Notes under the pieces: model-generated
Database searches by the model: none
Seen by the model: the letters and a program-made list of their open reading frames with translations, nothing else
Told to the model about the DNA's origin: nothing
Shown here: in pieces, positions 45,570 through 55,207 of the stretch
Position numbering within the stretch: the first letter of the stretch is position 1
How the letters are laid out: every line of letters begins with the position of its first letter
From: JAHHUA01 sp036635475
GTDB taxonomy: Bacteria; Bacillota; Clostridia; Oscillospirales; Ruminococcaceae
Assembly: GCA_036635475.1 (NCBI GenBank)
Contig: JAVWQH010000001.1
Location: forward strand, 1 to 64,000
Length of the DNA stretch: 64,000 nt
Reading direction: 5' to 3'
Made by a program: the position numbers and the translations under genes

Positions 45570-46464
45570 TAGTTTTGGATATTTGATTAAACAAGGAATA
45601 AAAAGTGTTTACGTCAATAGAGTTATGTCTTTTGCCGCAATCGGAGTTTTGATTGCTTGTATGCTTTTAATTGGAAGTTCTATGCTTCTTTCATATAATG
45701 TAAATGGAATTGTCGGATATATTGAAGACCAAAATGAGGTAGTTGCATTTTTAAATATGGAACTATCTTCTGACGAAAAAAAGGATATTGATGACGAAAT
45801 TAATGCTTTAACAAATGTCAATAAAGTTTTATTTATCAGCGGAAAAGAAGGATTAATCGAATGGTTTGATACATTGGGAGATGATTCAGTTTATCTTGAG
45901 GGATTGGAAGAAGAGAAAATTTTGCCCGATTCCTATAGACTGATGCTAGATGATTTGTCCATTCTTGATGAAACTGTTAAAAAACTTGAAAATATAGATG
46001 GCATTGATAAGGTTATTGCTCCTATTGAAGTGGCAAAAACTCTGACAAATGTTAAATCAGCTGTATTTTTCTGCGGTATGTTTATCGTTGGAATATTGGT
46101 AGCAGTTTCATTTGTTATTATTGGAAATACAATTAAAATTACTGTTTTTAATAGACGAAAAGAAATTAATATAATGAAGATGGTGGGGGCAACAGATATT
46201 TTTATAAGACTGCCATTCTTTATCGAAGGACTTCTTTTAGGGGTTATCTCTGCAACAATTTCATTTTTCTTGCTTTGGGGCGGATACGAATTGGCGTTTA
46301 AATGGTTGAATGAAAATTCAGTTATGTGGGTTTCTTCATTCCAAAGTAATATGGTTCAATTTAATGCCATTGCCTTAAAATTGTATCTTGAATTATTGTT
46401 AGGTGGTACGTTTGTTGGAACAGCAGGAAGTATGATATTTGTACGCAAATATCTGCGTGTCTAG
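45559..46464 (+). CDS. ftsX: Cell division membrane protein FtsX
   Basis: A 301-residue membrane protein with four helices, at about residues 22-44, 172-198, 220-245 and 268-295, and an extracellular domain between the first two. It signals across the membrane to a hydrolase. The conserved NRRKEINIMKMVGATD after helix 2 is typical. AAAGGGGTG precedes the ATG at 45559. Confidence 0.95.
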   Translation: MRGSSFGYLIKQGIKSVYVNRVMSFAAIGVLIACMLLIGSSMLLSYNVNGIVGYIEDQNEVVAFLNMELSSDEKKDIDDEINALTNVNKVLFISGKEGLIEWFDTLGDDSVYLEGLEEEKILPDSYRLMLDDLSILDETVKKLENIDGIDKVIAPIEVAKTLTNVKSAVFFCGMFIVGILVAVSFVIIGNTIKITVFNRRKEINIMKMVGATDIFIRLPFFIEGLLLGVISATISFFLLWGGYELAFKWLNENSVMWVSSFQSNMVQFNAIALKLYLELLLGGTFVGTAGSMIFVRKYLRV

Positions 46465-46496
46465 CTGATTCCTTTTACATATGAAAGGAGATAACT

Positions 46497-47678
46497 ATGG
46501 TGTTTTCAAAGTTCATCAAGAAAGTTGCCTCAACAGCTTTAGCAGTTGCAATTATTGGTATCTCCATACCATTTTCAACGGTTGTAGCTAATGCTGACGA
46601 TTATAAATCGCAACTTAATGATTTGAATAGTAAATACGACCAATTGGAAAAAGAACAGAAAAAAATTAAAAATGATATCAGTAAAGCTAAAACTGAAAAA
46701 GAAAAACAAATTGCACAAAAAAATCAGATTGGTGCTCAGATTGATTTAACTAAAGGGCAAATTGGAGTTTTGGAAGAAAAAATCAGCATTTTAACTGATA
46801 ATATAAATGAAAAACAATCAATGATTGAACATACAACTGATGAGATAAACAGCAACTATGATTTGTTCACCAAAAGACTTCGTGCCATTTATATGACGGG
46901 GGAAACTTCAACTTTAGGGCTTGTTTTGGGTGCTGACAGCTTTTCTGAGCTTTTGACAAGAATGGAAGTTGTGGGAAGAATTTCTGAACATGACACAACT
47001 ATGCTAAAACGTCTTATTGAGCAACGTAAAAATATTGAGGAAATTAAATCTCAACTCAATTCTGATATGACGGACTTGGAATCAAGCAAAGAAGATATGG
47101 TTACAAAAAAATCCCAACTTGATGGTGAAATTCAAGATGTAAATAAGCAAATTCAAGATATTTCTGCACTTGAGGCTCAATTCCAAAACGATAATGCAAA
47201 ACTGCAAAAAGAATTGGCTGAGGTTCAAAAAGAAATTGAAAAAGTTTATGACCAAATTAACTCCACAGGTGTTTATGTTGGTGGTATTTTCACTTGGCCT
47301 GTTCCAACTCATTCACTAGTTACATCAAACTACGGCTGGAGATTTAATGGAACTGATTATCATACCGGTATTGATATTGCAGGTCCGGGAGCTTATGGCA
47401 AAAACATTGTTGCGGCAAACACCGGAACTGTTGCGTTCGTTCAAACTACATATGTTCCGGGACGTGGATACGGAAAATATATAATTATTGACCACGGCGG
47501 CGGAATTACAACATTGTACGGACATACAAGCCAGATTTACGTGAACGTTGGTGACACTGTTTCAAGAGGTCAAGCGATTGCGGCAATCGGTTCAACCGGC
47601 TGGTCCACAGGACCACATCTTCACTTTGAAGTCAGAGTGAATAAAAAGCACGTTAACCCTTGGACATACTTAAAATAG
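46497..47678 (+). CDS. Secreted M23 peptidase with coiled coil (FtsEX-controlled hydrolase)
   Basis: A 393-residue exported peptidoglycan endopeptidase. A signal peptide (residues 1-33, ending TVVANA) is followed by a coiled coil to about residue 255 and a lysostaphin-type M23 domain with zinc ligands in YHTGIDIA (about residue 293) and HLHFEVR near the end. The order ftsE-ftsX-hydrolase matches PcsB/EnvC/CwlO-like systems, in which FtsX binds the coiled coil. AAAGGAG precedes the ATG. Confidence 0.93.
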   Translation: MVFSKFIKKVASTALAVAIIGISIPFSTVVANADDYKSQLNDLNSKYDQLEKEQKKIKNDISKAKTEKEKQIAQKNQIGAQIDLTKGQIGVLEEKISILTDNINEKQSMIEHTTDEINSNYDLFTKRLRAIYMTGETSTLGLVLGADSFSELLTRMEVVGRISEHDTTMLKRLIEQRKNIEEIKSQLNSDMTDLESSKEDMVTKKSQLDGEIQDVNKQIQDISALEAQFQNDNAKLQKELAEVQKEIEKVYDQINSTGVYVGGIFTWPVPTHSLVTSNYGWRFNGTDYHTGIDIAGPGAYGKNIVAANTGTVAFVQTTYVPGRGYGKYIIIDHGGGITTLYGHTSQIYVNVGDTVSRGQAIAAIGSTGWSTGPHLHFEVRVNKKHVNPWTYLK

Positions 47679-47688
47679 CAATAATTAT

Positions 47689-47726
47689 ATCCGAACTGAA
47701 TGGTTTCATTTAGTTCGGATTTTTTA
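47689..47726 (+). terminator. Terminator after the ftsEX-M23 operon
   Basis: ATCCGAACT and AGTTCGGAT flank an inner AATG/CATT pairing and are followed by TTTTTTAT. Confidence 0.92.
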
Positions 47727-47763
47727 TTTGTTGAAAATTAGCAATAATGAAAAGAGCCAATAT

Positions 47764-48018
47764 TTATTCTATAAAAACTTCGCTGAAACTTTCTTGACAA
47801 ATATTTTTTTGTGCTAAAATAGCAATTAAATTGTCTTGAATTATATTAAATAAATTTATCAGTGCTTTAATTTCACAGTTTGAACGACACTGAGTTAAAC
47901 TGATGGAGATTGTTGTAGCAAGCAAAATCAATTCTTCTGTTGATAGATTTGCTATTTCATTGTTTTTTACATTTTTCCCATTATTTTGTTGATTACTTGA
48001 AGAATTGTTTGTAGCCAT
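47764..48018 (-). CDS. Small protein of unknown function
   Basis: An 84-residue protein. The N-terminus is Asn/Ser-rich (NNSSSNQQNNGKN) and the rest is one or two amphipathic helices (ELILLATTISISLTQ, LINLFNIIQDNLIAIL). The helical core resembles small clostridial proteins of the DUF6774 type, but I am not sure. GAGGTGA precedes the ATG. It stands alone. Confidence 0.6.
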   Translation of the reverse strand: MATNNSSSNQQNNGKNVKNNEIANLSTEELILLATTISISLTQCRSNCEIKALINLFNIIQDNLIAILAQKNICQESFSEVFIE

Positions 48019-48342
48019 TAAATCACCTCAAACAACAAATTTATTTTATACCGTTTAAAGAAAAACTTAAATAAATAATAATTTTATATTGCAATTATAT
48101 TTTTTTAATTTTAATATTTCCATTATAAATACTATGAAGATTATTGGGTAAAATATGATTGTACCATATAAAGAATTAAGATTTTAATATAATTTAGCAT
48201 AAAAGAGTAGTGCAAATTATTTATACATAATATAATTTTTAAAATATAAAAAAATATTAAAGATATTTGTATATTTTCTTATTTTAAGTCAAAATTATAT
48301 TATGAAATAGTTATTTTAATTAAACAAAATGGAGGTATAAAA
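48019..48342. other. AT-rich intergenic region
   Basis: This 324-base stretch is very AT-rich and lies between a minus-strand and a plus-strand gene, so it should hold both promoters. I found no clear consensus promoter, hairpin or open frame. Confidence 0.5.
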
Positions 48343-48978
48343 GTGAAGAAAATTATAGTGGCAGCTCTAGCTGTTTTAATGGCTTTTTCAGTATCAGCTT
48401 GTTCGAGCAGCGATAAAAACACCTCAAGTTCCTCATCATCTTCAATGTCTTCATCAGGAATGAGTTCCACAATCAGCAGTACGGTGGAAGAACTTAATCC
48501 GATGGATACAACAAAAAGAACATGCCCTGATGGAACATACAGAGGAGCATTCATTGACCCTAAACAGGTTGAGATTAGCTTTGATGTTAAGGACAATAAA
48601 TTTACAAAAATTGAATTCAAAGCTTTGGGATATAAAGGCGAGGACTATTTGAATTCAAAAGACCCTAAAATGAAGGCAATTGCAGAGCAATATAAACAAT
48701 TGGCTGACTATTTAATTGGAAAACAAGTTCACGATTTAGATGCGCTATATAATCCAGAAAAAATCGCTAAAGATGTTGAGGGTTCAACGTCGGCAACATT
48801 AAAAGGAAATAAAATGATTTCTGCTATCAACGATGGACTAAACAGAGGCGTTTATGAAAAGCCAAACCATAAAATCGAAAGCAGTAGTTCATCTTCAAGC
48901 TCATCAACTTCATCAAGTATGTCTAGTTCAGGAACTACAAGCAGTTCATCTTCCAGCTCATCTAGCTCAAGTAAATAA
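48343..48978 (+). CDS. Serine-rich lipoprotein with an FMN-binding-like domain
   Basis: A 211-residue lipoprotein starting at GTG with TGGAGG upstream. The signal peptide ends in a lipobox, VSAC, with C20 as lipid site. Serine-rich linkers lie at residues 21-50 and 181-211. The core (PDGTYRGAFID, FKALGYKGEDYL, DVEGSTSATLKGN) resembles FMN_bind domains that carry flavin on Thr in a [D/S]-G-x-[S/T]-G-A-T motif; here the motif reads E-G-S-T-S-A-T. It may be an extracellular flavoprotein, though the motif is altered. It ends at a terminator. Confidence 0.72.
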   Translation: MKKIIVAALAVLMAFSVSACSSSDKNTSSSSSSSMSSSGMSSTISSTVEELNPMDTTKRTCPDGTYRGAFIDPKQVEISFDVKDNKFTKIEFKALGYKGEDYLNSKDPKMKAIAEQYKQLADYLIGKQVHDLDALYNPEKIAKDVEGSTSATLKGNKMISAINDGLNRGVYEKPNHKIESSSSSSSSSTSSSMSSSGTTSSSSSSSSSSSK

Positions 48979-48985
48979 GTTTTTA

Positions 48986-49020
48986 ACAGTTCTCGATAAT
49001 AATCGGGGACTGTTTTTTTT
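48986..49020 (+). terminator. Terminator after the lipoprotein gene
   Basis: ACAGTTCTCGAT and ATCGGGGACTGT form a stem with one to two G-T pairs, followed by nine T. Confidence 0.9.
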
Positions 49021-49073
49021 GCTGAGAAAATTAGATTTTCTACATATTTATGGCATAATTAGCGATAAAGGTG

Positions 49074-49102
49074 TTGTGTTTTTAGCTAAATTAAAGTATA
49101 AT
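49074..49102 (+). promoter_or_regulatory. Promoter of valS
   Basis: TTGTGT (49074-49079) and TATAAT (49097-49102) are 17 bases apart, 55 bases before the valS start. No T-box leader fits in that space. Confidence 0.6.
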
Positions 49103-49156
49103 ATATTATTGTATATGAAAAAAATATATAAATAATATTATAGGAGGAGAAAGTAG

Positions 49157-51778
49157 ATGAAGCAACTTGAAAAAATCTACGACCCTAAAGAGGTTGAGGA
49201 CAAAGCTTATCAAAATTGGCTGAGAAAAGGATATTTTCATGCAGTGGTCAATAAGGATAAAAAACCTTTTACTATAATGATGCCGCCTCCAAATATTACA
49301 GCTCAACTCCATATTGGACACGCTTTGGACTGTACAATTCAAGATATACTTATTCGTTTTAAAAGAATGAAAGGCTATGAAGCTTTGTGGCTACCGGGAA
49401 CTGACCATGCCGCAATTGCTACTGAAGCCAAAATTGTTGAAGCGATGGCTAAAGAGGGAATAAAAAAAGAGGACTTGGGCAGAGATAAATTCCTTGAGAA
49501 AGCTTGGGAATGGAACAAGAAATATGGCGGAAGAATTATTGAACAACAAAAGAAAATCGGTAGTTCTTGTGACTGGGATAGGTCAAGATTTACTATGGAC
49601 GAAACTTGTTCAAAGGCTGTTGGTAAGGTTTTCACCTCCCTTTATGAAAAAGGATTAATCTATAAGGGCGAAAGAATAATTAACTGGTGTCCACACTGCA
49701 AGACTTCAATTTCAGATGCTGAGGTTGAATATGAGGAGCAGAACGGACATTTTTGGCATATAAAATATCCTGTTAAAGACAGTGACGAATTTGTTGAAAT
49801 AGCAACAACAAGACCTGAAACTTTATTGGGAGATACTGCGGTTGCTGTTAATCCAAACGATGAAAGATATAAACATTTGGTTGGCAAAACATTAATTCTT
49901 CCTCTTGTTGGAAGAGAAATTCCTGTTGTTGCTGATTCATATGTAGATATGGATTTTGGTACAGGCTGCGTTAAAATAACTCCTGCACATGACCCAAACG
50001 ATTTTGAGGTTGGGTTAAGACATAAATTACCTGTTATCAACATAATGAACGAGGATGCAAGCATAAATGAATTAGGTGGAAAATATTGCGGACTTGACAG
50101 ATATGAAGCAAGAAAACAGATTATTGATGACCTGGAAAAAGAGGGATTACTTGTTAAAACTGTGGAACACACTCACAATGTAGGCAGTTGTTACCGTTGT
50201 CATAGTACTATTGAACCATGGGCATCAAGACAATGGTTTGTTAAAATGGACACTCTTGCAAAACCGGCTAATGACTGTGTGCGTAATGGCGATATTCAAT
50301 TTATACCAAAACGTATGGATAAAATTTATTTTAACTGGATGGATAATATCAAGGATTGGTGTATTTCACGTCAATTGTGGTGGGGACATAGAATTCCTGC
50401 TTGGTATTGTAGAGAATGTGGGGAAATGGTTGTATCAGTTGATGAAGTACATTCCTGTCCTAAATGTGGAAGCCATAAAATGGAACAAGACCCTGATACT
50501 CTCGATACATGGTTTTCATCTGCACTTTGGACATTCAGCACATTGGGTTGGCCTGAGAAAACACCCGAACTTGAATATTTCCACCCTACTGATGTACTTG
50601 TAACCGGATATGATATTATATTTTTCTGGGTTGCAAGAATGATATTCTCTTCACTTGAACACACAGGTCAAATTCCATTTAGTACAGTATTTTTCCATGG
50701 TTTAATCAGAGATTCTCAAGGAAGAAAAATGAGCAAATCTTTGGGAAATGGTATTGACCCAATTGAAATTATCGACAAATATGGTGCTGACACTTTGCGT
50801 TTAACTCTTGCAACAGGCAATACTCCCGGAAATGATATGCGTTATTCCGATGAGAAACTTATTTCTTGCAGAAACTTTGCAAATAAACTATGGAATGCTG
50901 CAAGATTTGTGTTGATGAATTTGCCTGAGGACAAAGAAATTGCTTGCGAATTGCCTGAAACATTAACTGCTGAAGACAAGTGGGTTATAAGCAAATATAA
51001 TTGTGCTGTTCGTGATGTTACGGAAAATATCGAAAAATTTGAGCTTGGATTGGCTGTTCAAAAAGTTTATGACTTTATTTGGGACGTTTACTGTGACTGG
51101 TACATCGAGCTTACCAAAACAAGACTTAATGCTGATGAAGAAACAGCTATGAATGCAAGAAAAGTTTTGGTTTATGTTTTGAGCAACACACTGAAATTAT
51201 TGCACCCATTTATGCCATTTATCACAGAAGAAATATGGTTGGCACTTCCTCACGATGGCGAAAGCATTATGATTTCACAATTCCCAGAGTATGACGAAAA
51301 GTTGAATTTTGCAATTGAGGAACAAGAATTTGAACGAGTTATGACAGCTATAAAGGGCATTAGAAATGTCAGAGCAGAGATGAACGTTCCACCTAGCAAA
51401 AAAGCTAGCTTGTTTATTGAAACTGAGCATAAAACATATTTTGAAAATGCTAAGACTTTCTTTGAAAAGCTTGCCTCAGCAGATGAAGTTAAAATCGGCG
51501 ATAAATTTGATATTGACGGAGCTGTGCAAGTTGTTGCCGACGGAGCAAAAATTCTTATTCCAATGGCTCAACTAATTGATAAAGACAAGGAAATTGCAAG
51601 GCTTACAAAGGAAAAAGAAACTTGCGAAAAAGATATAGCATTTTTGGCAGGGAAACTTGGCAATGAGGGATTTGTTGCAAAAGCGCCTGAAAAAGTTATT
51701 GTTATGGAGAAAGAAAAACTCCAAAAAGCCGAAGATAAATTAGCCAAAATACTTGAAAGCATAAAATCACTCGATTAA
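49157..51778 (+). CDS. valS: Valine-tRNA ligase
   Basis: An 873-residue class-I aminoacyl-tRNA synthetase. The HIGH motif is in LHIGHAL (residues 51-57), the KMSKS motif in [10 protein letters not shown] near residue 526, the editing domain lies at about 190-350, and the C-terminal coiled coil of about 60 residues is typical of ValRS. AGGAGGAG precedes the ATG. It has its own promoter and terminator. Confidence 0.98.
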   Translation: MKQLEKIYDPKEVEDKAYQNWLRKGYFHAVVNKDKKPFTIMMPPPNITAQLHIGHALDCTIQDILIRFKRMKGYEALWLPGTDHAAIATEAKIVEAMAKEGIKKEDLGRDKFLEKAWEWNKKYGGRIIEQQKKIGSSCDWDRSRFTMDETCSKAVGKVFTSLYEKGLIYKGERIINWCPHCKTSISDAEVEYEEQNGHFWHIKYPVKDSDEFVEIATTRPETLLGDTAVAVNPNDERYKHLVGKTLILPLVGREIPVVADSYVDMDFGTGCVKITPAHDPNDFEVGLRHKLPVINIMNEDASINELGGKYCGLDRYEARKQIIDDLEKEGLLVKTVEHTHNVGSCYRCHSTIEPWASRQWFVKMDTLAKPANDCVRNGDIQFIPKRMDKIYFNWMDNIKDWCISRQLWWGHRIPAWYCRECGEMVVSVDEVHSCPKCGSHKMEQDPDTLDTWFSSALWTFSTLGWPEKTPELEYFHPTDVLVTGYDIIFFWVARMIFSSLEHTGQIPFSTVFFHGLIRDSQGRKMSKSLGNGIDPIEIIDKYGADTLRLTLATGNTPGNDMRYSDEKLISCRNFANKLWNAARFVLMNLPEDKEIACELPETLTAEDKWVISKYNCAVRDVTENIEKFELGLAVQKVYDFIWDVYCDWYIELTKTRLNADEETAMNARKVLVYVLSNTLKLLHPFMPFITEEIWLALPHDGESIMISQFPEYDEKLNFAIEEQEFERVMTAIKGIRNVRAEMNVPPSKKASLFIETEHKTYFENAKTFFEKLASADEVKIGDKFDIDGAVQVVADGAKILIPMAQLIDKDKEIARLTKEKETCEKDIAFLAGKLGNEGFVAKAPEKVIVMEKEKLQKAEDKLAKILESIKSLD

Positions 51779-51783
51779 AAATT

Positions 51784-51840
51784 AAGCACAATTCTGTTGA
51801 ATTATTTTCTAGTCTGACAGAGTTGTGCTTTTTATTTTTA
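51784..51840 (+). terminator. Terminator after valS
   Basis: AAGCACAATTCTGT and ACAGAGTTGTGCTT form a 14-bp stem with one G-T pair, followed by TTTATTTTTA. Confidence 0.92.
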
Positions 51841-52009
51841 GCATAATATTTTGACTGCTCATTGGAAAATTATCAGACAGAAAAGATTTTTGATATTATT
51901 TGAAAATGCAATTGCAAATATAACAAATTGCGACTATAATTGTTTCAGAAATTTGTAAAAATAATTCAAGTGATAAAATGATATATTATTTAGTGAATTG
52001 GAGAAAAAT

Positions 52010-53284
52010 ATGACTTATCAAGAGGCTATGGATTACATTGATAATCTTGTGATAATCGGGAAAAAAGCAGGACTTGAAAATATAAAAATGCTTTTAGAAG
52101 AAATTGGCAATCCGCAAATCGGACTGAATTTTGTTCATATTGCCGGAACAAACGGCAAGGGTTCAACAACGGCAATGACGGCATCAGTTCTCAAAAGTTC
52201 GGGATATAAAACGGGTATGTACATTTCACCATTTGTAATTGATTTTCGTGAACGTATTCAAATTAACGATGTGATGATTTCTCAGGAGGAGTTTTTAGAG
52301 GCTTTTGAAATAGTAAAACCTGTGGTTGACAAAATGAATAGTAAAGGTGAATTTCCAAACCATTTTGAAGTTATAACTGCCGTTGCTATGTTGTACTTCA
52401 AAAAGATGAAATGCGATATAATTGTTCTCGAGGTTGGATTGGGTGGAAGATATGATGCAACAAATGTGATAGATACGCCATTAGTTGCAGCAATTACTTC
52501 AATCAGCCTTGACCATACATATTTGCTAGGGGATACTATTGCTAAAATAGCATACGAAAAATGTGGAATTATTAAGGAAAATGCCACAATTGTATCATAC
52601 CCCGAACAATTTCACGAGGCATTGGAAGTTATTAAGGAAGTTTCTAAAGAAAAAAATGCTAAACTTGTTATCGCAGATAAAAACGAGGTTCAAGTTGCAA
52701 AAATTTCCATTGATGGCATTGATGTTATATTCAATAAAATGCAAATTCGCATACCTTTTATCGCAAAATATCAAGTAAATAATTTTATAACAGCAATGGC
52801 AATTATTAAAGAACTTAGAAATAAAGGCTTTGTAATTTCAGATTGCAACATAAAAAATGGCATTGAGATAGCAAAGTTTCCGGCAAGAATGGAGGTTGTT
52901 TCAAAAAATCCGACTGTTATAATTGATGGGGCACATAATCCAGATGGTGCATTAGCATTATCCCAAGCACTTGATTGCATTACTGACAAAAAAGTTGCAG
53001 TCATAATGGGTATGCTCAAAGACAAAGACTATCATTCGGCAGTTGAAACAATCGCAAAAAAAGCAAGCAGATTTATTGCTGTTACTCCAAATAACCCCAG
53101 AGCCATTGGGGCAAATGAACTGTTGGAAATTGCATCGAAATTTTGCGAAAATGCTTATGCAGAAGAAAATCTTCTTTTGGCATATGAAAAGGTTTTAGCA
53201 AAGTCAAATAAAGATGAAATAATTTTGATATGTGGCTCTCTTTATTTAGCTTCGGAAATCAGAAACTATATTTTAAGTAAATAA
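52010..53284 (+). CDS. folC: Bifunctional folylpolyglutamate/dihydrofolate synthase
   Basis: A 424-residue ligase adding glutamate to folates. The P-loop IAGTNGKGST is at about residue 44, and the C-terminal region includes VIIDGAHNPDGA near residue 303. The start at 52010 follows TTGGAG. It is monocistronic, with the spoIIA operon downstream beyond a terminator. The 231 bases before it hold the valS terminator and AT-rich sequence. Confidence 0.95.
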   Translation: MTYQEAMDYIDNLVIIGKKAGLENIKMLLEEIGNPQIGLNFVHIAGTNGKGSTTAMTASVLKSSGYKTGMYISPFVIDFRERIQINDVMISQEEFLEAFEIVKPVVDKMNSKGEFPNHFEVITAVAMLYFKKMKCDIIVLEVGLGGRYDATNVIDTPLVAAITSISLDHTYLLGDTIAKIAYEKCGIIKENATIVSYPEQFHEALEVIKEVSKEKNAKLVIADKNEVQVAKISIDGIDVIFNKMQIRIPFIAKYQVNNFITAMAIIKELRNKGFVISDCNIKNGIEIAKFPARMEVVSKNPTVIIDGAHNPDGALALSQALDCITDKKVAVIMGMLKDKDYHSAVETIAKKASRFIAVTPNNPRAIGANELLEIASKFCENAYAEENLLLAYEKVLAKSNKDEIILICGSLYLASEIRNYILSK

Positions 53285-53324
53285 TTTTTTTCATCGACTT
53301 AATGTAACAAAATTTTTATCGTTT

Positions 53325-53357
53325 ATCCCTTATGCTTATGCGTAGGGGATATTTTTT
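53325..53357 (+). terminator. Terminator after folC
   Basis: ATCCCTTATGC and GCGTAGGGGAT form a stem around TTAT with one or two mispairs, followed by ATTTTTTAT. Confidence 0.8.
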
Positions 53358-53440
53358 ATGCTCTAAATTAAAAATTAATTTTTATCTAAAATTCACCCCA
53401 TCAATATAATGTTTTCACACAATCAGAAAGGAAGTTCAAG

Positions 53441-53761
53441 ATGTCAGTTAGTATAAATATAGCACCGGAAAGTATTACTGCTTATCTAAACGGAGAAATT
53501 GACCATCATTCTGCTGCCGTAATACGAGAAAATATTGACAGTGCAATCGAAAAAAACCGCCCGAATGAATTAATGCTTGATTTTTCAGGAGTGACCTTTA
53601 TGGATAGCTCAGGAATTGGACTTGTTATGGGGAGATATAAGCTTATGAGCGAAATTAACGGTTCAGTTACACTGACAGGTTTGAATAAAACAACAGAAAA
53701 AATTATGAAAATTGCCGGACTTGAAAAGCTAGTCAAATTGCAAACAGGAGGGAAAAAATAG
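53441..53761 (+). CDS. spoIIAA: Anti-sigma F factor antagonist SpoIIAA
   Basis: A 106-residue STAS-domain protein that frees sigma-F when unphosphorylated. The site FMDSSGIG contains S57, matching the serine phosphorylated by SpoIIAB in Bacillus. AAAGGAAG precedes the ATG. First gene of the three-gene spoIIA operon. The 156 bases before it show no clear sigma-H promoter that I can defend. Confidence 0.95.
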   Translation: MSVSINIAPESITAYLNGEIDHHSAAVIRENIDSAIEKNRPNELMLDFSGVTFMDSSGIGLVMGRYKLMSEINGSVTLTGLNKTTEKIMKIAGLEKLVKLQTGGKK

Positions 53762-53763
53762 GT

Positions 53764-54210
53764 ATGAAAAGTATAAATAATATGAAACTTGTGTTCGACA
53801 GCAGGTCTGTTAATGAAAGTTTTGCCAGAACTGCTGTGAGCGGATTTATAGCACAACTCGACCCTACTGTTGAGGAACTTGCTGACGTGAAAACTGCACT
53901 TTCTGAGGCTGTGACAAACTGTGTGGTTCATGGTTATAAAGACAAAATAGGGAAAATATATATCTCTGCTGATATTTTTGAAAATGGACGAGTTGTTATC
54001 AAAATCAGAGATAAAGGCTGCGGAATTGAAAATATTAAAAAAGCAAGAGAACCTCTTTTTACAACTTGTGAAACAGGCGAAAGAGCCGGACTTGGTTTTG
54101 CTGTTATGGAAAGTATGATGGATAAAATCCGAGTTAATTCTACATACCATAAAGGAACTTGTGTTCATATGGAGAAAATTATTAATTCAAAGGATAGTTT
54201 AAATGTATAG
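53764..54210 (+). CDS. spoIIAB: Anti-sigma F factor SpoIIAB
   Basis: A 148-residue GHKL-fold kinase that holds sigma-F inactive and phosphorylates SpoIIAA. The N-box ALSEAVTNCVVHGY (about residue 44) and G1 box DKGCGIE are intact. CAGGAGGG lies ahead of the ATG at 53764. It overlaps sigF by 8 bases. Confidence 0.96.
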   Translation: MKSINNMKLVFDSRSVNESFARTAVSGFIAQLDPTVEELADVKTALSEAVTNCVVHGYKDKIGKIYISADIFENGRVVIKIRDKGCGIENIKKAREPLFTTCETGERAGLGFAVMESMMDKIRVNSTYHKGTCVHMEKIINSKDSLNV

Positions 54211-54871
54211 TGTAGAATGCAGCAGAGATGAAATTATCAGTCAAAATGTAGGACTGGTTCACGCATGTGCTCATAAGTTTAACGGCAGAGGAATTGAGTA
54301 TGATGATTTGTTTCAAGCGGGTTGTATCGGGTTAATAAAAGCTACTGATGCTTTTGATGTAAATAGAGGGGTTCAGTTTTCAACATATGCTGTGCCTGTT
54401 ATTTTGGGAGAAATTCGACGGCTTTTTCGTGATGGAGGTTCAGTTAAAGTCAGCCGTAATTTGAAGGAATTATCTCTGAAAGTAACAAGGCAACGAGAAT
54501 ATCTTGGAAGAAGACTTGGGAGAGAACCCACAATTATGGAAATAAGCGAAAGTTTGCAAGCGCCCGTTGAACAAATTGTTGAGGCAATCAATGTTTCAAT
54601 ACCGCCTGTTTCTTTGACGGAAAGCGAAGACGACGGAGGAGGGCAAATTGACTTGCCTGTTGACTCACCTGAGGAACATATTTCGGATTTTTTATCATTA
54701 AAACAGGTTGTGGATTTACTTTGCGAGAACGATAAAAATTTGATTATACTTCGCTATTTCAAGCATCAAACCCAGACGAAAACAGCAAATTTATTGGGAA
54801 TGACACAAGTTCAAGTTTCAAGACGGGAAAAAAAGATTTTGACTTTTTTGAGAAAGGAGTTACTTCAATAA
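54203..54871 (+). CDS. sigF: Sporulation sigma factor sigma-F
   Basis: A 222-residue sigma-70 family factor, the first forespore-specific sigma. Regions 2 (EYDDLFQAGCIGLIKATDAF), 3 (about residues 95-140) and 4 (TQTKTANLLGMTQVQVSRRE) are visible. It overlaps spoIIAB. No terminator facing the plus strand lies directly after it: the hairpin there has its T-tract only on the minus strand, so sigF transcripts may run into the antisense of the cobalamin riboswitch RNA. Confidence 0.96.
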   Translation: MYSVECSRDEIISQNVGLVHACAHKFNGRGIEYDDLFQAGCIGLIKATDAFDVNRGVQFSTYAVPVILGEIRRLFRDGGSVKVSRNLKELSLKVTRQREYLGRRLGREPTIMEISESLQAPVEQIVEAINVSIPPVSLTESEDDGGGQIDLPVDSPEEHISDFLSLKQVVDLLCENDKNLIILRYFKHQTQTKTANLLGMTQVQVSRREKKILTFLRKELLQ

Positions 54872-54922
54872 ATATAAAAACGCACAAAAGCTGCCTACGA
54901 TAATTGTAAGCAGCTTTTGTGC
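54872..54922 (-). terminator. Final terminator of the orphan riboswitch RNA
   Basis: GCACAAAAGCTGC and GCAGCTTTTGTGC form a 13-bp stem extended by TAC/GTA. Only the minus strand has a T-tract (TTTTTATATT), which abuts the sigF stop codon. Confidence 0.85.
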
Positions 54923-54950
54923 ATATGTTAATTATAAGTAAAGGATAGCA

Positions 54951-54985
54951 AAAAAATAAACCGCACACTCAAAGGAGCATACAGC
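54951..54985 (-). terminator. Riboswitch attenuator hairpin
   Basis: On the minus strand GCTGTATGCT pairs with AGTGTGCGGT (10 pairs, five of them G-U) around CCTTTG, followed by TTATTTTTTT. It lies about 50 bases after the aptamer, in the place of an expression-platform terminator. Confidence 0.6.
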
Positions 54986-55036
54986 AAATAGACACAATTT
55001 ATGTGAATATCTCTTTAGCCCAAAGAGTATATGAAA

Positions 55037-55199
55037 AATTGCAAATGTGTTCTGACTTAAATCTTTTACGTACATTAAACCTTCCCAAATTAAAAATTCA
55101 GTGGTTGTGAAAATCACAATAATGTACAACGATTCTTACAGCAGTGGCCCTGTGTGGGAATTGCACCCAACTTCCTACATAATGTAATATTTGCAAAGT
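55037..55199 (-). ncRNA. Cobalamin riboswitch aptamer, orphan transcript
   Basis: On the minus strand the conserved elements appear in order: AGGAAGT, GGGTGCAATTCCCACACAG, GGCCACTGCTGTAA, AACCACTG, GGGAAGGTTTAATG and TAAGTCAGAACAC. TTGCAAAT (55196-55189) and ATTTGCAA (55046-55039) close the P1 stem. A consensus promoter sits just upstream. Such aptamers bind adenosyl- or methylcobalamin and normally precede B12 genes; here none follows on this strand. The RNA instead meets two hairpins and ends at the sigF stop codon, so it may be a free-standing regulatory RNA. A 65-codon frame across it is not credible as a gene. Confidence 0.85.
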
Positions 55200-55207
55200 A
55201 CTTAATT

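Noticed and set aside
48854..49135. Alternative-frame protein over the serine-rich tail of the lipoprotein
   Set aside because: It arises from repeated TCA/AGC codons read in another frame, has no binding site and runs through the terminator.
49021..49156. T-box leader ahead of valS
   Set aside because: Only about 55 bases lie between the promoter and the start, and the T-box sequence (AGGGTGG) and an antiterminator are absent.
54932..55129. A 65-codon minus-strand frame across the riboswitch region
   Set aside because: It lies inside the aptamer and its expression platform, has no good ribosome binding site, and contains conserved riboswitch sequence instead of a recognisable protein.
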